Positions 42,676 through 51,716 of a stretch of 64,000 nt of DNA are shown here, in pieces. The position numbers and the translations under genes were made by a program. Source of the DNA: Hungatella sp. (GTDB lineage Bacteria > Bacillota > Clostridia > Lachnospirales > Lachnospiraceae). Below the pieces are notes generated by a model. The model was not told the origin of the DNA and did not search any database. It saw only the letters and a list, made by a program, of their open reading frames with translations. Within the stretch, counting starts at the first letter, position 1; every line of letters begins with the position of its first letter. The stretch spans positions 1 through 64,000 of the forward strand of contig JAAWBS010000033.1 of NCBI GenBank assembly GCA_022792815.1, given 5' to 3'.

Positions 42676-43403
42676 CGGATACAGGGCAGGTCAGAGAATG
42701 CAATCAGGATTACATCCATGTGTCTTCAGACCCGGTGGGAGGCTTGGAGAATCTGCTTTTGGTGGCTGACGGCATGGGGGGACACAATGCCGGGGACTAT
42801 GCATCCCGATTTACGGTGGAAGAACTGACGGACTACGTGAAGCTGCACCGAGGCGGTTCTCCTGTGGAGCTTCTGAGGGACGGGATCGAGAGAGTAAACC
42901 GCAGACTGTATGAGAAATCCGTAGAATATGCCGCTCTCTCGGGGATGGGAACCACTCTGGTAGCCGCCACCACACGGAACAACACCTTGTATGTGGCCAA
43001 CATAGGAGACAGCAGGCTGTATTTGTTCCGGGACGGATGCCTGCGGCAGATCACAAGAGACCACTCCTATGTGGAGGAACTGGTCGCCAGGGGGGCGATC
43101 AAGAGGGACAGCGAGGATTACAGGCAGAAAAAAAACATCATCACCAGGGCATTGGGGGTCATGAGACAGGTGCAGGCGGATTTTTTTGAGGAACCTCTGT
43201 TTGCAGGGGACTTGATCCTCATGTGTTCCGACGGACTCAGCAATATGATGGAAGAGGAAGAGATGGCAGCCATCCTTGGGGACGGCACGGCTTTGACATA
43301 CAAGGCAGAGAAATTGGCGGGCCGGGCCAATGAACGAGGAGGGTATGACAATATTTCCGTGGTGGTGGCCGACCCACAGATAAGAGAGGTGAAGCCATGC
43401 TGA
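42657..43403 (+). CDS. PP2C-family Ser/Thr phosphatase
   Basis: VADGMGGHNAGDYAS, IGDSRLYLFR. Confidence 0.93.
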   Translation: MEAYALTDTGQVRECNQDYIHVSSDPVGGLENLLLVADGMGGHNAGDYASRFTVEELTDYVKLHRGGSPVELLRDGIERVNRRLYEKSVEYAALSGMGTTLVAATTRNNTLYVANIGDSRLYLFRDGCLRQITRDHSYVEELVARGAIKRDSEDYRQKKNIITRALGVMRQVQADFFEEPLFAGDLILMCSDGLSNMMEEEEMAAILGDGTALTYKAEKLAGRANERGGYDNISVVVADPQIREVKPC

Positions 43404-45514
43404 GAACGGGAGCTTATCTTCAGGGACGATATGAGATATTGAGTCTCATCGGTTCCGGCGGGATGTCTGATGTATACAAGGCGAAATGTCATAAGCTGAA
43501 CCGCCTGGTGGCGGTCAAAGTGCTGAAAGAGGAATTCAGCAATGACGAGGGATTTGTGGGCAAGTTTCAGATGGAAGCCCAGGCAGCGGCCAGACTGTCA
43601 CACCCCAACATCGTCAATGTCTACGACGTGGTGGACGAGGGGAATATCCACTGCATCGTCATGGAGCTGGTGGAAGGAATCACCCTGAAAAGCTATATTG
43701 CAAAAAAGGGCTTCCTGGACGTCAAGGAAGCCGTGACCATCGGGATCCAGGTGGCTCAGGGAATCGCCGCGGCTCATGAGCAGAAGATTATACATAGAGA
43801 CATCAAGCCTCAGAACATGCTGATCTCCAGGGACGGCAAGGTGAAGGTGGCGGATTTCGGCATCGCCAGGGCGGCGACGACCCAGACCATGACCTCCGAG
43901 GCCATGGGTTCTGTCCACTATATCTCACCGGAGCAGGCCAGAGGAGGATACAGCGATGCCAGGAGTGACATCTATTCTTTCGGCATCACCCTGTATGAGA
44001 TGGTCACGGGGATTTTGCCCTTTGAGGGGGACAATACGGTGGCAGTGGCCTTAGCTCAGCTTCAGGAACCGATCACCAGGCCCAGCATCTACAACTCGGA
44101 GATCCCCGTAAGCCTGGAAGGAATCATCCTCAAATGTACGGAGAAGAAGCCGGAGCGAAGATACAGTCAGATCACGGAGGTTATCGCGGATCTGCGCCGG
44201 GTATTGGTCTACCCGGACGACGATTTCGTCCAGCCGGCCTCTCAGGTAGATATGGGAGCAGGGACGGTGATTATCCGAAAGGATGAGCTGAAGGAGATCC
44301 GGGAGAGAGACAGCCGGGAGATCCGCGTACCCCGTCAGGACTGGGATGAGGAGGAAGAGGGCGAGGAAGACTGGGATGATGTGAGGGACAGAAAGAGACC
44401 CCGAAGGGGGGATTCCAGAGATAACGTGAACCGCAGCTTTGAGAGGCTGCTTTCGGCTCTGGGGGTGGTGATCGCCATCGTGGTGGTGGCGGTTCTCCTG
44501 GTGGTGTTTTCCAGGCTGGGAGGACTGTTTCAGTTCGGCACCGAGCCCACGACCTCCGCGATCCAGACCGAGACGGTGGAGCCGGAGAGCACTCTCAACG
44601 AGATGGAGGTGCCGGTGCCGGATGTGCTGGGTCTTCCGGCGGATATGGCGGAGGAGAAGCTGAAGGAGAGCACCCTGGTGATGAAGGTCAGCGGATATGA
44701 AGACTCGGACACCGTGGAGAAAGGGCGGATCATCTCCCAGAACATTCCGGAGAAAACGGTGGTGAAGAAGTATTCTTCCGTCCATGTGGTGGTCAGCAAC
44801 GGAAGTGATCTGATCAGACTGACGGATCTGTCCTTGGACGGCATGTCGGCGGAGGCAGCAAAGCTTCTGCTGGAGCAGAATAAGCTGGTAGTCAACCAGA
44901 GCCCCGAGTACCACGATACCATTCAGGAGGGACTGGTGATCCGGTTTGAGCCGGAGCAGGTCAGACCGGGTGAGGCAGTGACCATCTATATCAGTGCCGG
45001 ACCTCTCTCTGCCATGAAGAGGGTTCCTGAGCTTCGCAATATTACCCAGGAGGATGCCCTGGTCTGTCTGGCAGAGTACGGCTTAAAACCGGGGGAAGTG
45101 ACGGAGGAATTCCACGATACGGTTCCGGCCGGCTATGTCATCAGCCAGGCAGTGGAGGCGGAGACTCTCGTAAAAGAGGGGACGCCGATCTCCTATGTGG
45201 TCAGCAAAGGGCCCGAGGTGAAGCGGTTTGTGGCAGCCATCAACGAGACTTACAACTTAGGGGGAATGGTGGGCCCCGGAGCCCTGGCCTCCGATATCAC
45301 GGTGACGATCCGATTGAGACAGGAGGTAAATGGAGAGGTGGTATATCGGACTCTGATGGAGCCTACGTCCCTGTCCGGCCATACCCTTCTTCCGGTAAAC
45401 TTTACTAACATTGAGGGAGAACCGGGAGTGGAAGACGGTCTGGTGGAAGTGGTGGATGTGGCCACGGAGCAGATCCTGGTCAGCTATCCGTTAAAATTTA
45501 TTGAGACAGAGTAG
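43397..45514 (+). CDS. prkC: Ser/Thr protein kinase with PASTA domains
   Basis: HRDIKPQNMLIS, VKVADFGIARA, repeated PASTA-like VP.V segments. Confidence 0.95.
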   Translation: MLRTGAYLQGRYEILSLIGSGGMSDVYKAKCHKLNRLVAVKVLKEEFSNDEGFVGKFQMEAQAAARLSHPNIVNVYDVVDEGNIHCIVMELVEGITLKSYIAKKGFLDVKEAVTIGIQVAQGIAAAHEQKIIHRDIKPQNMLISRDGKVKVADFGIARAATTQTMTSEAMGSVHYISPEQARGGYSDARSDIYSFGITLYEMVTGILPFEGDNTVAVALAQLQEPITRPSIYNSEIPVSLEGIILKCTEKKPERRYSQITEVIADLRRVLVYPDDDFVQPASQVDMGAGTVIIRKDELKEIRERDSREIRVPRQDWDEEEEGEEDWDDVRDRKRPRRGDSRDNVNRSFERLLSALGVVIAIVVVAVLLVVFSRLGGLFQFGTEPTTSAIQTETVEPESTLNEMEVPVPDVLGLPADMAEEKLKESTLVMKVSGYEDSDTVEKGRIISQNIPEKTVVKKYSSVHVVVSNGSDLIRLTDLSLDGMSAEAAKLLLEQNKLVVNQSPEYHDTIQEGLVIRFEPEQVRPGEAVTIYISAGPLSAMKRVPELRNITQEDALVCLAEYGLKPGEVTEEFHDTVPAGYVISQAVEAETLVKEGTPISYVVSKGPEVKRFVAAINETYNLGGMVGPGALASDITVTIRLRQEVNGEVVYRTLMEPTSLSGHTLLPVNFTNIEGEPGVEDGLVEVVDVATEQILVSYPLKFIETE

Positions 45515-45524
45515 AGGGGGATAT

Positions 45525-46403
45525 GTGACAGGAAAGATTGTAAAAGGTATCGCAGGATTTTACTATGTTTACGGGGAAGACGGCCTGATCTATGCGTGCA
45601 GGGCAAAGGGAATCTTCCGAAACAGGAACATCAAGCCGCTGGTGGGAGACCGGGTAGAAATCTCGGTTCTCACGACAGAACCGCCGGAGGGCAGTATCGA
45701 CCGGATACTCCCCAGGGACAACACCCTGATCCGCCCGGCTGTGGCCAATGTGGATCAGGCGCTGGTCATGTTTGCCATGGCAGATCCGCAGCCCAACTTA
45801 AATCTCCTGGACCGATTTCTGGTGCTGATGGAGAGAAGCGGTTTGAAAGCCACTCTGGTGTTCAACAAGACGGACCTGGCGGACGAGAGGGCGAGGGAGA
45901 CATATCGGGCTGTCTATGAGAGTGCCGGGTATCCGGTAAGGTTTCTCAGCGCCCGGCAGGGCGAGGGAGTTCGGGAGCTGGATGGTCTGCTGGATGGCAA
46001 GACCACCGCTCTGGCGGGACCGTCAGGAGTGGGAAAATCCTCCCTGACCAATCTCCTCATGCCCAAGGCCAACATGGAGACCGGGGCTGTCAGCGAGAAG
46101 ATCCGCAGAGGACGCCATACCACCAGACACACGGAGCTGTTTTGTCTGAGAAAGGACACGTACCTGATGGACACGCCGGGATTCAGTTCGGTGTTCGTGG
46201 AAACCATGGAGCCGGAGGAGTTGAGAGACTGTTTTCCCGAGTTCGGGCCTTTGGAGGAAGCGTGCCGATTTCCGGGGTGCGTCCACATGGGAGAGAAGAT
46301 CTGCGGGGTGAAGCGGGCGGTGGAGGAGGGCAATGTCAGCCGAAGCCGCTATGAGAACTATCGGTTGTTTTATCAGGAACTGAAAGACAAGAGGAGATAT
46401 TAG
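45525..46403 (+). CDS. rsgA: ribosome small subunit-dependent GTPase
   Basis: GPSGVGKSSLTNLL (circularly permuted GTPase), C-terminal zinc motif CRFPGCVHMGEKICGVK. Confidence 0.94.
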   Translation: MTGKIVKGIAGFYYVYGEDGLIYACRAKGIFRNRNIKPLVGDRVEISVLTTEPPEGSIDRILPRDNTLIRPAVANVDQALVMFAMADPQPNLNLLDRFLVLMERSGLKATLVFNKTDLADERARETYRAVYESAGYPVRFLSARQGEGVRELDGLLDGKTTALAGPSGVGKSSLTNLLMPKANMETGAVSEKIRRGRHTTRHTELFCLRKDTYLMDTPGFSSVFVETMEPEELRDCFPEFGPLEEACRFPGCVHMGEKICGVKRAVEEGNVSRSRYENYRLFYQELKDKRRY

Positions 46404-46405
46404 CC

Positions 46406-47083
46406 ATGTATATACTTGCGCCTTCCCTGTTGGGAGCAGACTTTAGGAAGCTGGAGGATGAGATCAGAACGGTGGAGCAGGCGGGAGCCGGATACCTTCA
46501 TCTGGATGTGATGGACGGAGTCTTTGTGCCCAGCATCTCTTTCGGTATGCCGGTGATTGCCGCGCTGAGGAGATGCAGCGGGCTGACTTTTGATGTCCAC
46601 ATGATGGTGGAGGAACCTATCCGCTATGTGAGGGATGTGAGGGAGGCAGGAGCCGATCTGATCTGTGTCCACGCGGAGGCCTGCAGACATCTGGATTCGA
46701 CTCTGGAAGAGATCCGCCGGTCAGGGGCCAGGGTGGGAGTGGCTTTGAACCCGGCCACCCCCATCTCCGCCGTCGATCTGGTGCTTCCCCGGGTGGACAT
46801 GGTGTTGGTGATGACGGTGAATCCGGGATTCGGAGGCCAGAGACTGATCCCCTACACTGTGGAGAAGGTGAGAGGGCTGAGGGAGCGGATCCGGGAGCTG
46901 GGGCTTTCCACGGATATTCAGGTGGACGGAGGAGTGACGCCGGATAATACGGAGGAGCTTTTGGCGGCCGGGGCCAACGTGGTTGTGGCCGGCTCCGCGG
47001 TCTTTCGCGGTGAGGCAGGCAAAAATGTGAAGGAGTTTCTGGACATCTTCCGGGCATTTCAGGAAAGGGCCGGGGAGAGATGA
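46406..47083 (+). CDS. rpe: ribulose-phosphate 3-epimerase
   Basis: LAPSLLGADF, LHLDVMDGVFVPSISFG. Confidence 0.95.
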   Translation: MYILAPSLLGADFRKLEDEIRTVEQAGAGYLHLDVMDGVFVPSISFGMPVIAALRRCSGLTFDVHMMVEEPIRYVRDVREAGADLICVHAEACRHLDSTLEEIRRSGARVGVALNPATPISAVDLVLPRVDMVLVMTVNPGFGGQRLIPYTVEKVRGLRERIRELGLSTDIQVDGGVTPDNTEELLAAGANVVVAGSAVFRGEAGKNVKEFLDIFRAFQERAGER

Positions 47084-47742
47084 AACGAGGTCTGATTATC
47101 ACCGGAGGAGAGATTGATCTTGACTTTGCCAGCCGGCTGTTGCAGGAAAACACTTATGAATCCACGGTGGCTGTGGACAGAGGACTGGAGACTGCCAGGG
47201 CTCTGGGACTGACTCCCCATGGGGCGGTGGGAGATTTTGACTCCGTAACCCCCAAAGTGCTTGCCCACTATCGGAACACGCCGGGGATTCTCTGGGATAT
47301 CCGCAAGCCGGAGAAGGATGAGACGGACACGGAGCTTGGCATCCGCACGGCCATGAAGCTGAACTGCACGGACCTGACCATATTGGGGGCTACAGGGGGA
47401 AGGCTGGACCATGAGCTGTCCAACATCCACATGCTGAAGCTGTGTCTGGACAACCAGGTGGAGGCCTGTATCTGCGATCCTCAGAATCGGGTATATCTGC
47501 TGAACCGGGGGAAGACCTTTGAGAGACATGCTCTCTTCGGCAGTTATGTGTCCTTTATCCCTTTGACGGAGCAGGTGAGGGGCATCACCCTGACCGGGTT
47601 TAAGTACCCCCTGACAGGGAAAGACATCTCTGTGGGTGCCCAGGCAGGGCTCTGTATCAGCAACGAGGTCACAGAAGAGACGGCGGAGATTTCGTTTGCC
47701 AGCGGAATTCTCATCTGTGTCGAGTCCCGGGATCTGAGATGA
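47080..47742 (+). CDS. thiamine pyrophosphokinase
   Basis: GDFDSVTPKVL, GATGGRLDHELSNI. Confidence 0.92.
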   Translation: MKRGLIITGGEIDLDFASRLLQENTYESTVAVDRGLETARALGLTPHGAVGDFDSVTPKVLAHYRNTPGILWDIRKPEKDETDTELGIRTAMKLNCTDLTILGATGGRLDHELSNIHMLKLCLDNQVEACICDPQNRVYLLNRGKTFERHALFGSYVSFIPLTEQVRGITLTGFKYPLTGKDISVGAQAGLCISNEVTEETAEISFASGILICVESRDLR

Positions 47743-47902
47743 TTTTGGCACGTGACTAAAACTGGACTGGTTAAAAATATAAAAAGTGGCTATTTCTATC
47801 ACTCCACTTATGTGCTATGATTACGGCAATCCACAAGATATGCGCATAGAAACCGACAGCTGTACGGCGATGTGGAATTAAAACATGAGGGAGTGACAAG
47901 CT

Positions 47903-48496
47903 ATGAACGAAAACAACGAGAAAGTATATAAGATCGTAATCACCGGGCTGATGGCAGCTCTGTGCTATGTGGCATTTACCTACCTGAAGATTCCCATCCC
48001 CACATTCGGCGGGGACATGGTGGCTCTTCACATCGGCAACGCCTTCTGCGTCCTGGCGGCACTGCTGCTGGGAGGTCTCTACGGCGGTCTGGCAGGCTCT
48101 CTCGGCATGACCATCGCCGATCTCATCGACCCGGCCTATGTGACCAGTGCGCCCAAGACCTTTTTCCTGAAACTGTGCATCGGTCTGATCGCCGGGCTGG
48201 TGGCCCATAGGATCGCCCATATCACAGATAATCATGACAGCAGATATGTGTTTCGATGGACCCTGACCGCGTCTGTGGCCGGACTCGGGTTCAATGTGAT
48301 CATGGATCCTGTCGTGGGGTATTTCTATAAGAATTATATTTTAGGAGTGGAGTCCTCGGCAGCCAAGATCATGTCCACCTGGGCGGCAGGTGTCACCTTT
48401 ATCAACGCTGTGGCAGGGACTATGGTGGTGGTGGTGGTGTATATGGCGGTGAGGCCGGTGCTCAAGAAGGCAGGGCTGTTTTTCCACATCAAATAA
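47903..48496 (+). CDS. ECF transporter S component
   Basis: multi-TM small protein with ECF S-component-like GGLAGSLGMTIADLIDP. Confidence 0.8.
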   Translation: MNENNEKVYKIVITGLMAALCYVAFTYLKIPIPTFGGDMVALHIGNAFCVLAALLLGGLYGGLAGSLGMTIADLIDPAYVTSAPKTFFLKLCIGLIAGLVAHRIAHITDNHDSRYVFRWTLTASVAGLGFNVIMDPVVGYFYKNYILGVESSAAKIMSTWAAGVTFINAVAGTMVVVVVYMAVRPVLKKAGLFFHIK

Positions 48497-48677
48497 TGTG
48501 CCGGAGCCGGGCATGTCAGTTTCTGTATGTGGCAATTGAAAATCACGAGACATGAAAGGACATAAATATTGATAAAAAGGGGTTTCCTTTCCTGGGAATA
48601 TGAGGTATAATCACAAAAAGCAGAAATTCCAGATACAGAGGAATATCTGAGGAACTAGGACCATACAGGAGGAAATC

Positions 48678-49967
48678 ATGTTAGATATCAGATTTGTCAG
48701 AGAGAATCCGGAAGCGGTAAAGCAGAATATCCGGAATAAATTTCAGGAAGCCAAGGTTCCCTTGGTGGACGAGGTGATCGGGCTGGACGCGAGAAACCGC
48801 AGCGCCAAGGCAGAGGCAGATGACCTTAGGGCCTCCAGAAACAAGCTGTCCAAGCAGATCGGCGAGCTGATGAGGCAGGGCAAGAAGGAGGAGGCGGAGG
48901 CCGTAAAGGCTCAGGTCACTGCCAATGCCGCCCGCCTGGCAGAGTTGGAGGCTGAGGAGGGGGAACTGGAGGAGAGGATCTTAAAGATCATGATGACCAT
49001 TCCCAATATCATCGACCCCAGTGTCCCCATCGGAAAGGATGACAGCGAGAATGTGGAGCTGGAGAAGTTCGGCGACCCGGTGGTCCCTGACTTTGAGATT
49101 CCCTACCACACGGATATCATGAAGACGTTTGACGGCATTGATCTGGATGCGGCCGGAAGGGTGGCTGGAAACGGGTTTTACTATCTCATGGGAGATATCG
49201 CGAGACTTCACTCTGCAGTGATCTCTTATGCCAGAGACTTTATGATCGGCAGGGGCTTTACTTACTGTGTGCCTCCCTTTATGATCCGGAGCAATGTGGT
49301 TACCGGAGTGATGTCCTTTGCGGAGATGGATGCCATGATGTACAAGATTGAGGGGGAAGATCTGTATCTGATCGGAACCAGCGAGCACTCCATGATCGGT
49401 AAGTTTATCGACACCATCACACCGGAGGCAGAACTTCCCAAGACTCTCACCAGTTATTCTCCCTGTTTCCGCAAGGAGAAGGGCGCTCACGGCATCGAGG
49501 AGAGAGGGGTATATCGGATCCATCAGTTTGAGAAGCAGGAGATGATCGTGGTGTGTAAGCCGGAGGAGTCTCCTATGTGGTATGAGAAGCTGTGGAAGAA
49601 CACGGTAGATCTGTTCCGCTCTCTGGACATCCCGGTGAGGACGCTGGAGTGCTGTTCCGGTGATCTGGCAGACTTAAAAGTGAAGTCCTGCGATGTGGAG
49701 GCATGGTCTCCCCGCCAGAAAAAGTACTTTGAGGTAGGCTCCTGCTCCAACTTAGGAGATGCACAGGCCAGGAGATTAAAGATTCGTGTGGACGGTGAGA
49801 ACGGCAAATACTTTGCCCATACACTGAACAACACGGTGGTGGCTCCGCCCCGTATGCTGATCGCATTTCTGGAGAACAATCTGCAGGCAGACGGCAGTGT
49901 AAGGATCCCCAAGGTGCTGCAGCCCTACATGGGAGGCGTGACTGAGATCAGAAAGAAGGAGAATTAG
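48678..49967 (+). CDS. serS: seryl-tRNA synthetase
   Basis: MLDIRFVRENPEAVKQNI, class II motifs. Confidence 0.96.
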   Translation: MLDIRFVRENPEAVKQNIRNKFQEAKVPLVDEVIGLDARNRSAKAEADDLRASRNKLSKQIGELMRQGKKEEAEAVKAQVTANAARLAELEAEEGELEERILKIMMTIPNIIDPSVPIGKDDSENVELEKFGDPVVPDFEIPYHTDIMKTFDGIDLDAAGRVAGNGFYYLMGDIARLHSAVISYARDFMIGRGFTYCVPPFMIRSNVVTGVMSFAEMDAMMYKIEGEDLYLIGTSEHSMIGKFIDTITPEAELPKTLTSYSPCFRKEKGAHGIEERGVYRIHQFEKQEMIVVCKPEESPMWYEKLWKNTVDLFRSLDIPVRTLECCSGDLADLKVKSCDVEAWSPRQKKYFEVGSCSNLGDAQARRLKIRVDGENGKYFAHTLNNTVVAPPRMLIAFLENNLQADGSVRIPKVLQPYMGGVTEIRKKEN

Positions 49968-49975
49968 TCTATTCG

Positions 49976-50344
49976 ATGATAACGTTTAACCATTTTAACT
50001 TTAATGTACAAAACCTGGAGAAAAGCCTGAAGTTTTACAGGGAAGCCCTGAATCTGGAGGTGGTCCGGGAAAAGGAGGCCAGAGACGGTTCGTTCAAACT
50101 GGTGTATCTAGGGGACGGTGTCACCGGGTTTACCCTGGAGCTGACTTGGCTTAAGGATCGGACAGAACCCTATGATCTGGGAGAGTGTGAGTTTCATCTG
50201 GCTTTTCATGTGGACAACTTTGAGGAGCTTCACAGGAAGCATGATGAGATGGGCATCATCTGTTTTGAAAATCCGGGCATGGGGATCTACTTTATCGAGG
50301 ATCCGGACGGATACTGGATCGAGATCGTGCCGGAAGAAGACTGA
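49976..50344 (+). CDS. glyoxalase/VOC family protein
   Basis: HFNFNVQNLEKSLKFYREAL; YFIEDPDGYWIEIV. Confidence 0.9.
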   Translation: MITFNHFNFNVQNLEKSLKFYREALNLEVVREKEARDGSFKLVYLGDGVTGFTLELTWLKDRTEPYDLGECEFHLAFHVDNFEELHRKHDEMGIICFENPGMGIYFIEDPDGYWIEIVPEED

Positions 50345-50368
50345 CGGAGAAATCTGCTGCTGATTTGT

Positions 50369-50416
50369 GGAGCTGGTGCAAGATAGAGATGATTTTGCAC
50401 CGGCTCTCTTTTTTTC
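50369..50416 (+). terminator. terminator after VOC gene
   Basis: GAGCTGGTGCAA..TTGCACCGGCTC then TCTTTTTTT. Confidence 0.85.
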
Positions 50417-50446
50417 TTGACAAAATACTATGTATAATATAGTATT
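50417..50446 (+). promoter_or_regulatory. promoter with PadR-type operator
   Basis: TTGACA (50417-50422); palindrome AATACTAT-gtataat-ATAGTATT (50424-50446) covers the -10. Confidence 0.65.
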
Positions 50447-50524
50447 ATGTATTGAGTAGATTAGAAAAACGCGGCTGTTCCACACGGACAGCTGCTGTCA
50501 GAAAGAGGACACGGAGGTGATTGG

Positions 50525-50848
50525 TTGGAGGCACAGATGAAAAAAGGGCTGCTGGAGTTTGGTGTGCTGGCCTGTCTTTCCAGAGAGGAGTCTTATGGCT
50601 ATCAGATCATAAGGGATCTGTCAGAGTGGATCGAGATATCGGAATCTACCCTGTATCCGATCTTGAGACGCCTGGAGGGAAACAAGGATGTGGAGACAGA
50701 GAACAGAGAGTATCATAACAGGATTCGGCGATACTACCGGATTACAGACAAAGGCAGGGAACGTCTGGACGAGTTTAACCGGGATCAATGGCGACTTCAT
50801 CGTCTTTTAGCTTACATCGCAGGGAAGGAGAGTGGTATTGATGGATAA
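50525..50848 (+). CDS. PadR family transcriptional regulator
   Basis: SYGYQIIRDLSEWIEISESTLYPILRRLE. Confidence 0.9.
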   Translation: MEAQMKKGLLEFGVLACLSREESYGYQIIRDLSEWIEISESTLYPILRRLEGNKDVETENREYHNRIRRYYRITDKGRERLDEFNRDQWRLHRLLAYIAGKESGIDG

Positions 50849-51290
50849 AAAGACTTATTTGAGACGGCTCCGGCGAGAACTTCGCCCATTGAAGAGGGAG
50901 GAGAGGAAGCGGCAGACAGAGTATTTTGATGAGATGATATCAGACATGATGGAGGCTGGCATGAAGGAGGACGAGGCCATAAGAAAAATCGGAGATCCCA
51001 GGGCCACGGCCGAAACGATTCTGGATCAGCTGCCGGAGAAAGAGAGATCCGAGAAAGACAGGCTGGGACTGCTTCTGTCCGCAGCCAGTGCCCTGTGTCT
51101 GTGCGTCTCTATGGCAGCTTTCGTTGTCAGCTGTCTGGGCCATGGGTTTTCCTTTTATGTGGGAGGAGGAGATGGGGCGACCAGTGTTTTCCTGGCAGGA
51201 AAGATCGGACAGCCTACATGGCTTTACGGGCTCACAGCTCTGATGGTTGGGATAACCTTGGTCTATTTTTGGAAGAAGAGGGGGAGATGA
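50832..51290 (+). CDS. DUF1700-type membrane protein
   Basis: N-terminal YLRRLRRELRPLKREERKRQTEYFDEMISD..; coupled to PadR. Confidence 0.78.
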   Translation: MVLMDKKTYLRRLRRELRPLKREERKRQTEYFDEMISDMMEAGMKEDEAIRKIGDPRATAETILDQLPEKERSEKDRLGLLLSAASALCLCVSMAAFVVSCLGHGFSFYVGGGDGATSVFLAGKIGQPTWLYGLTALMVGITLVYFWKKRGR

Positions 51291-51330
51291 GAGGAGAAAG
51301 ACGCAACCTTTTACATCGAGGCATGAATAA

Positions 51331-51445
51331 TAGGTTAAAATACAACCTAAATTATCAGAAAACAATACAGGTTAACGAAACCTAATATAAAAATAAAGGT
51401 TAAAAACAACCTATTTGCGAAAAATAGAGCAGGTTTTTGCAACCT
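51331..51445 (+). repeat. four tandem AGGTT..AACCT inverted repeats
   Basis: TAGGTTaaaatacAACCTA; AGGTTaacgaAACCT; AGGTTaaaaacAACCT; AGGTTtttgcAACCT. Confidence 0.85.
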
Positions 51446-51479
51446 ATAAAATTTGGTTCACAGGACCTGCTCTATTTTT
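51420..51479 (+). terminator. perfect 15-bp stem terminator-like hairpin
   Basis: AAAAATAGAGCAGGT / ACCTGCTCTATTTTT. Confidence 0.8.
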
Positions 51480-51716
51480 GGAGTTGACAGTCATGGAAAA
51501 TTGGTATAGAATGATATCAGATCTCAGGAGGAAATTCTTTCCCCAGGAATCTAATGTTTGATCTGTTTTTTTATTTGCGTGTTCTGCAGATGATCCACAG
51601 CTGTGAGCTTCAAAGGAAAAGGATGGTGGTGTGTTTATGATTGTCTGAGCCTGCCTGCGTCTTGGGTGAGAGTGAATGTTTGAAATTTTTGAAAAAAATG
51701 GATTGTCAGGAGGAGA

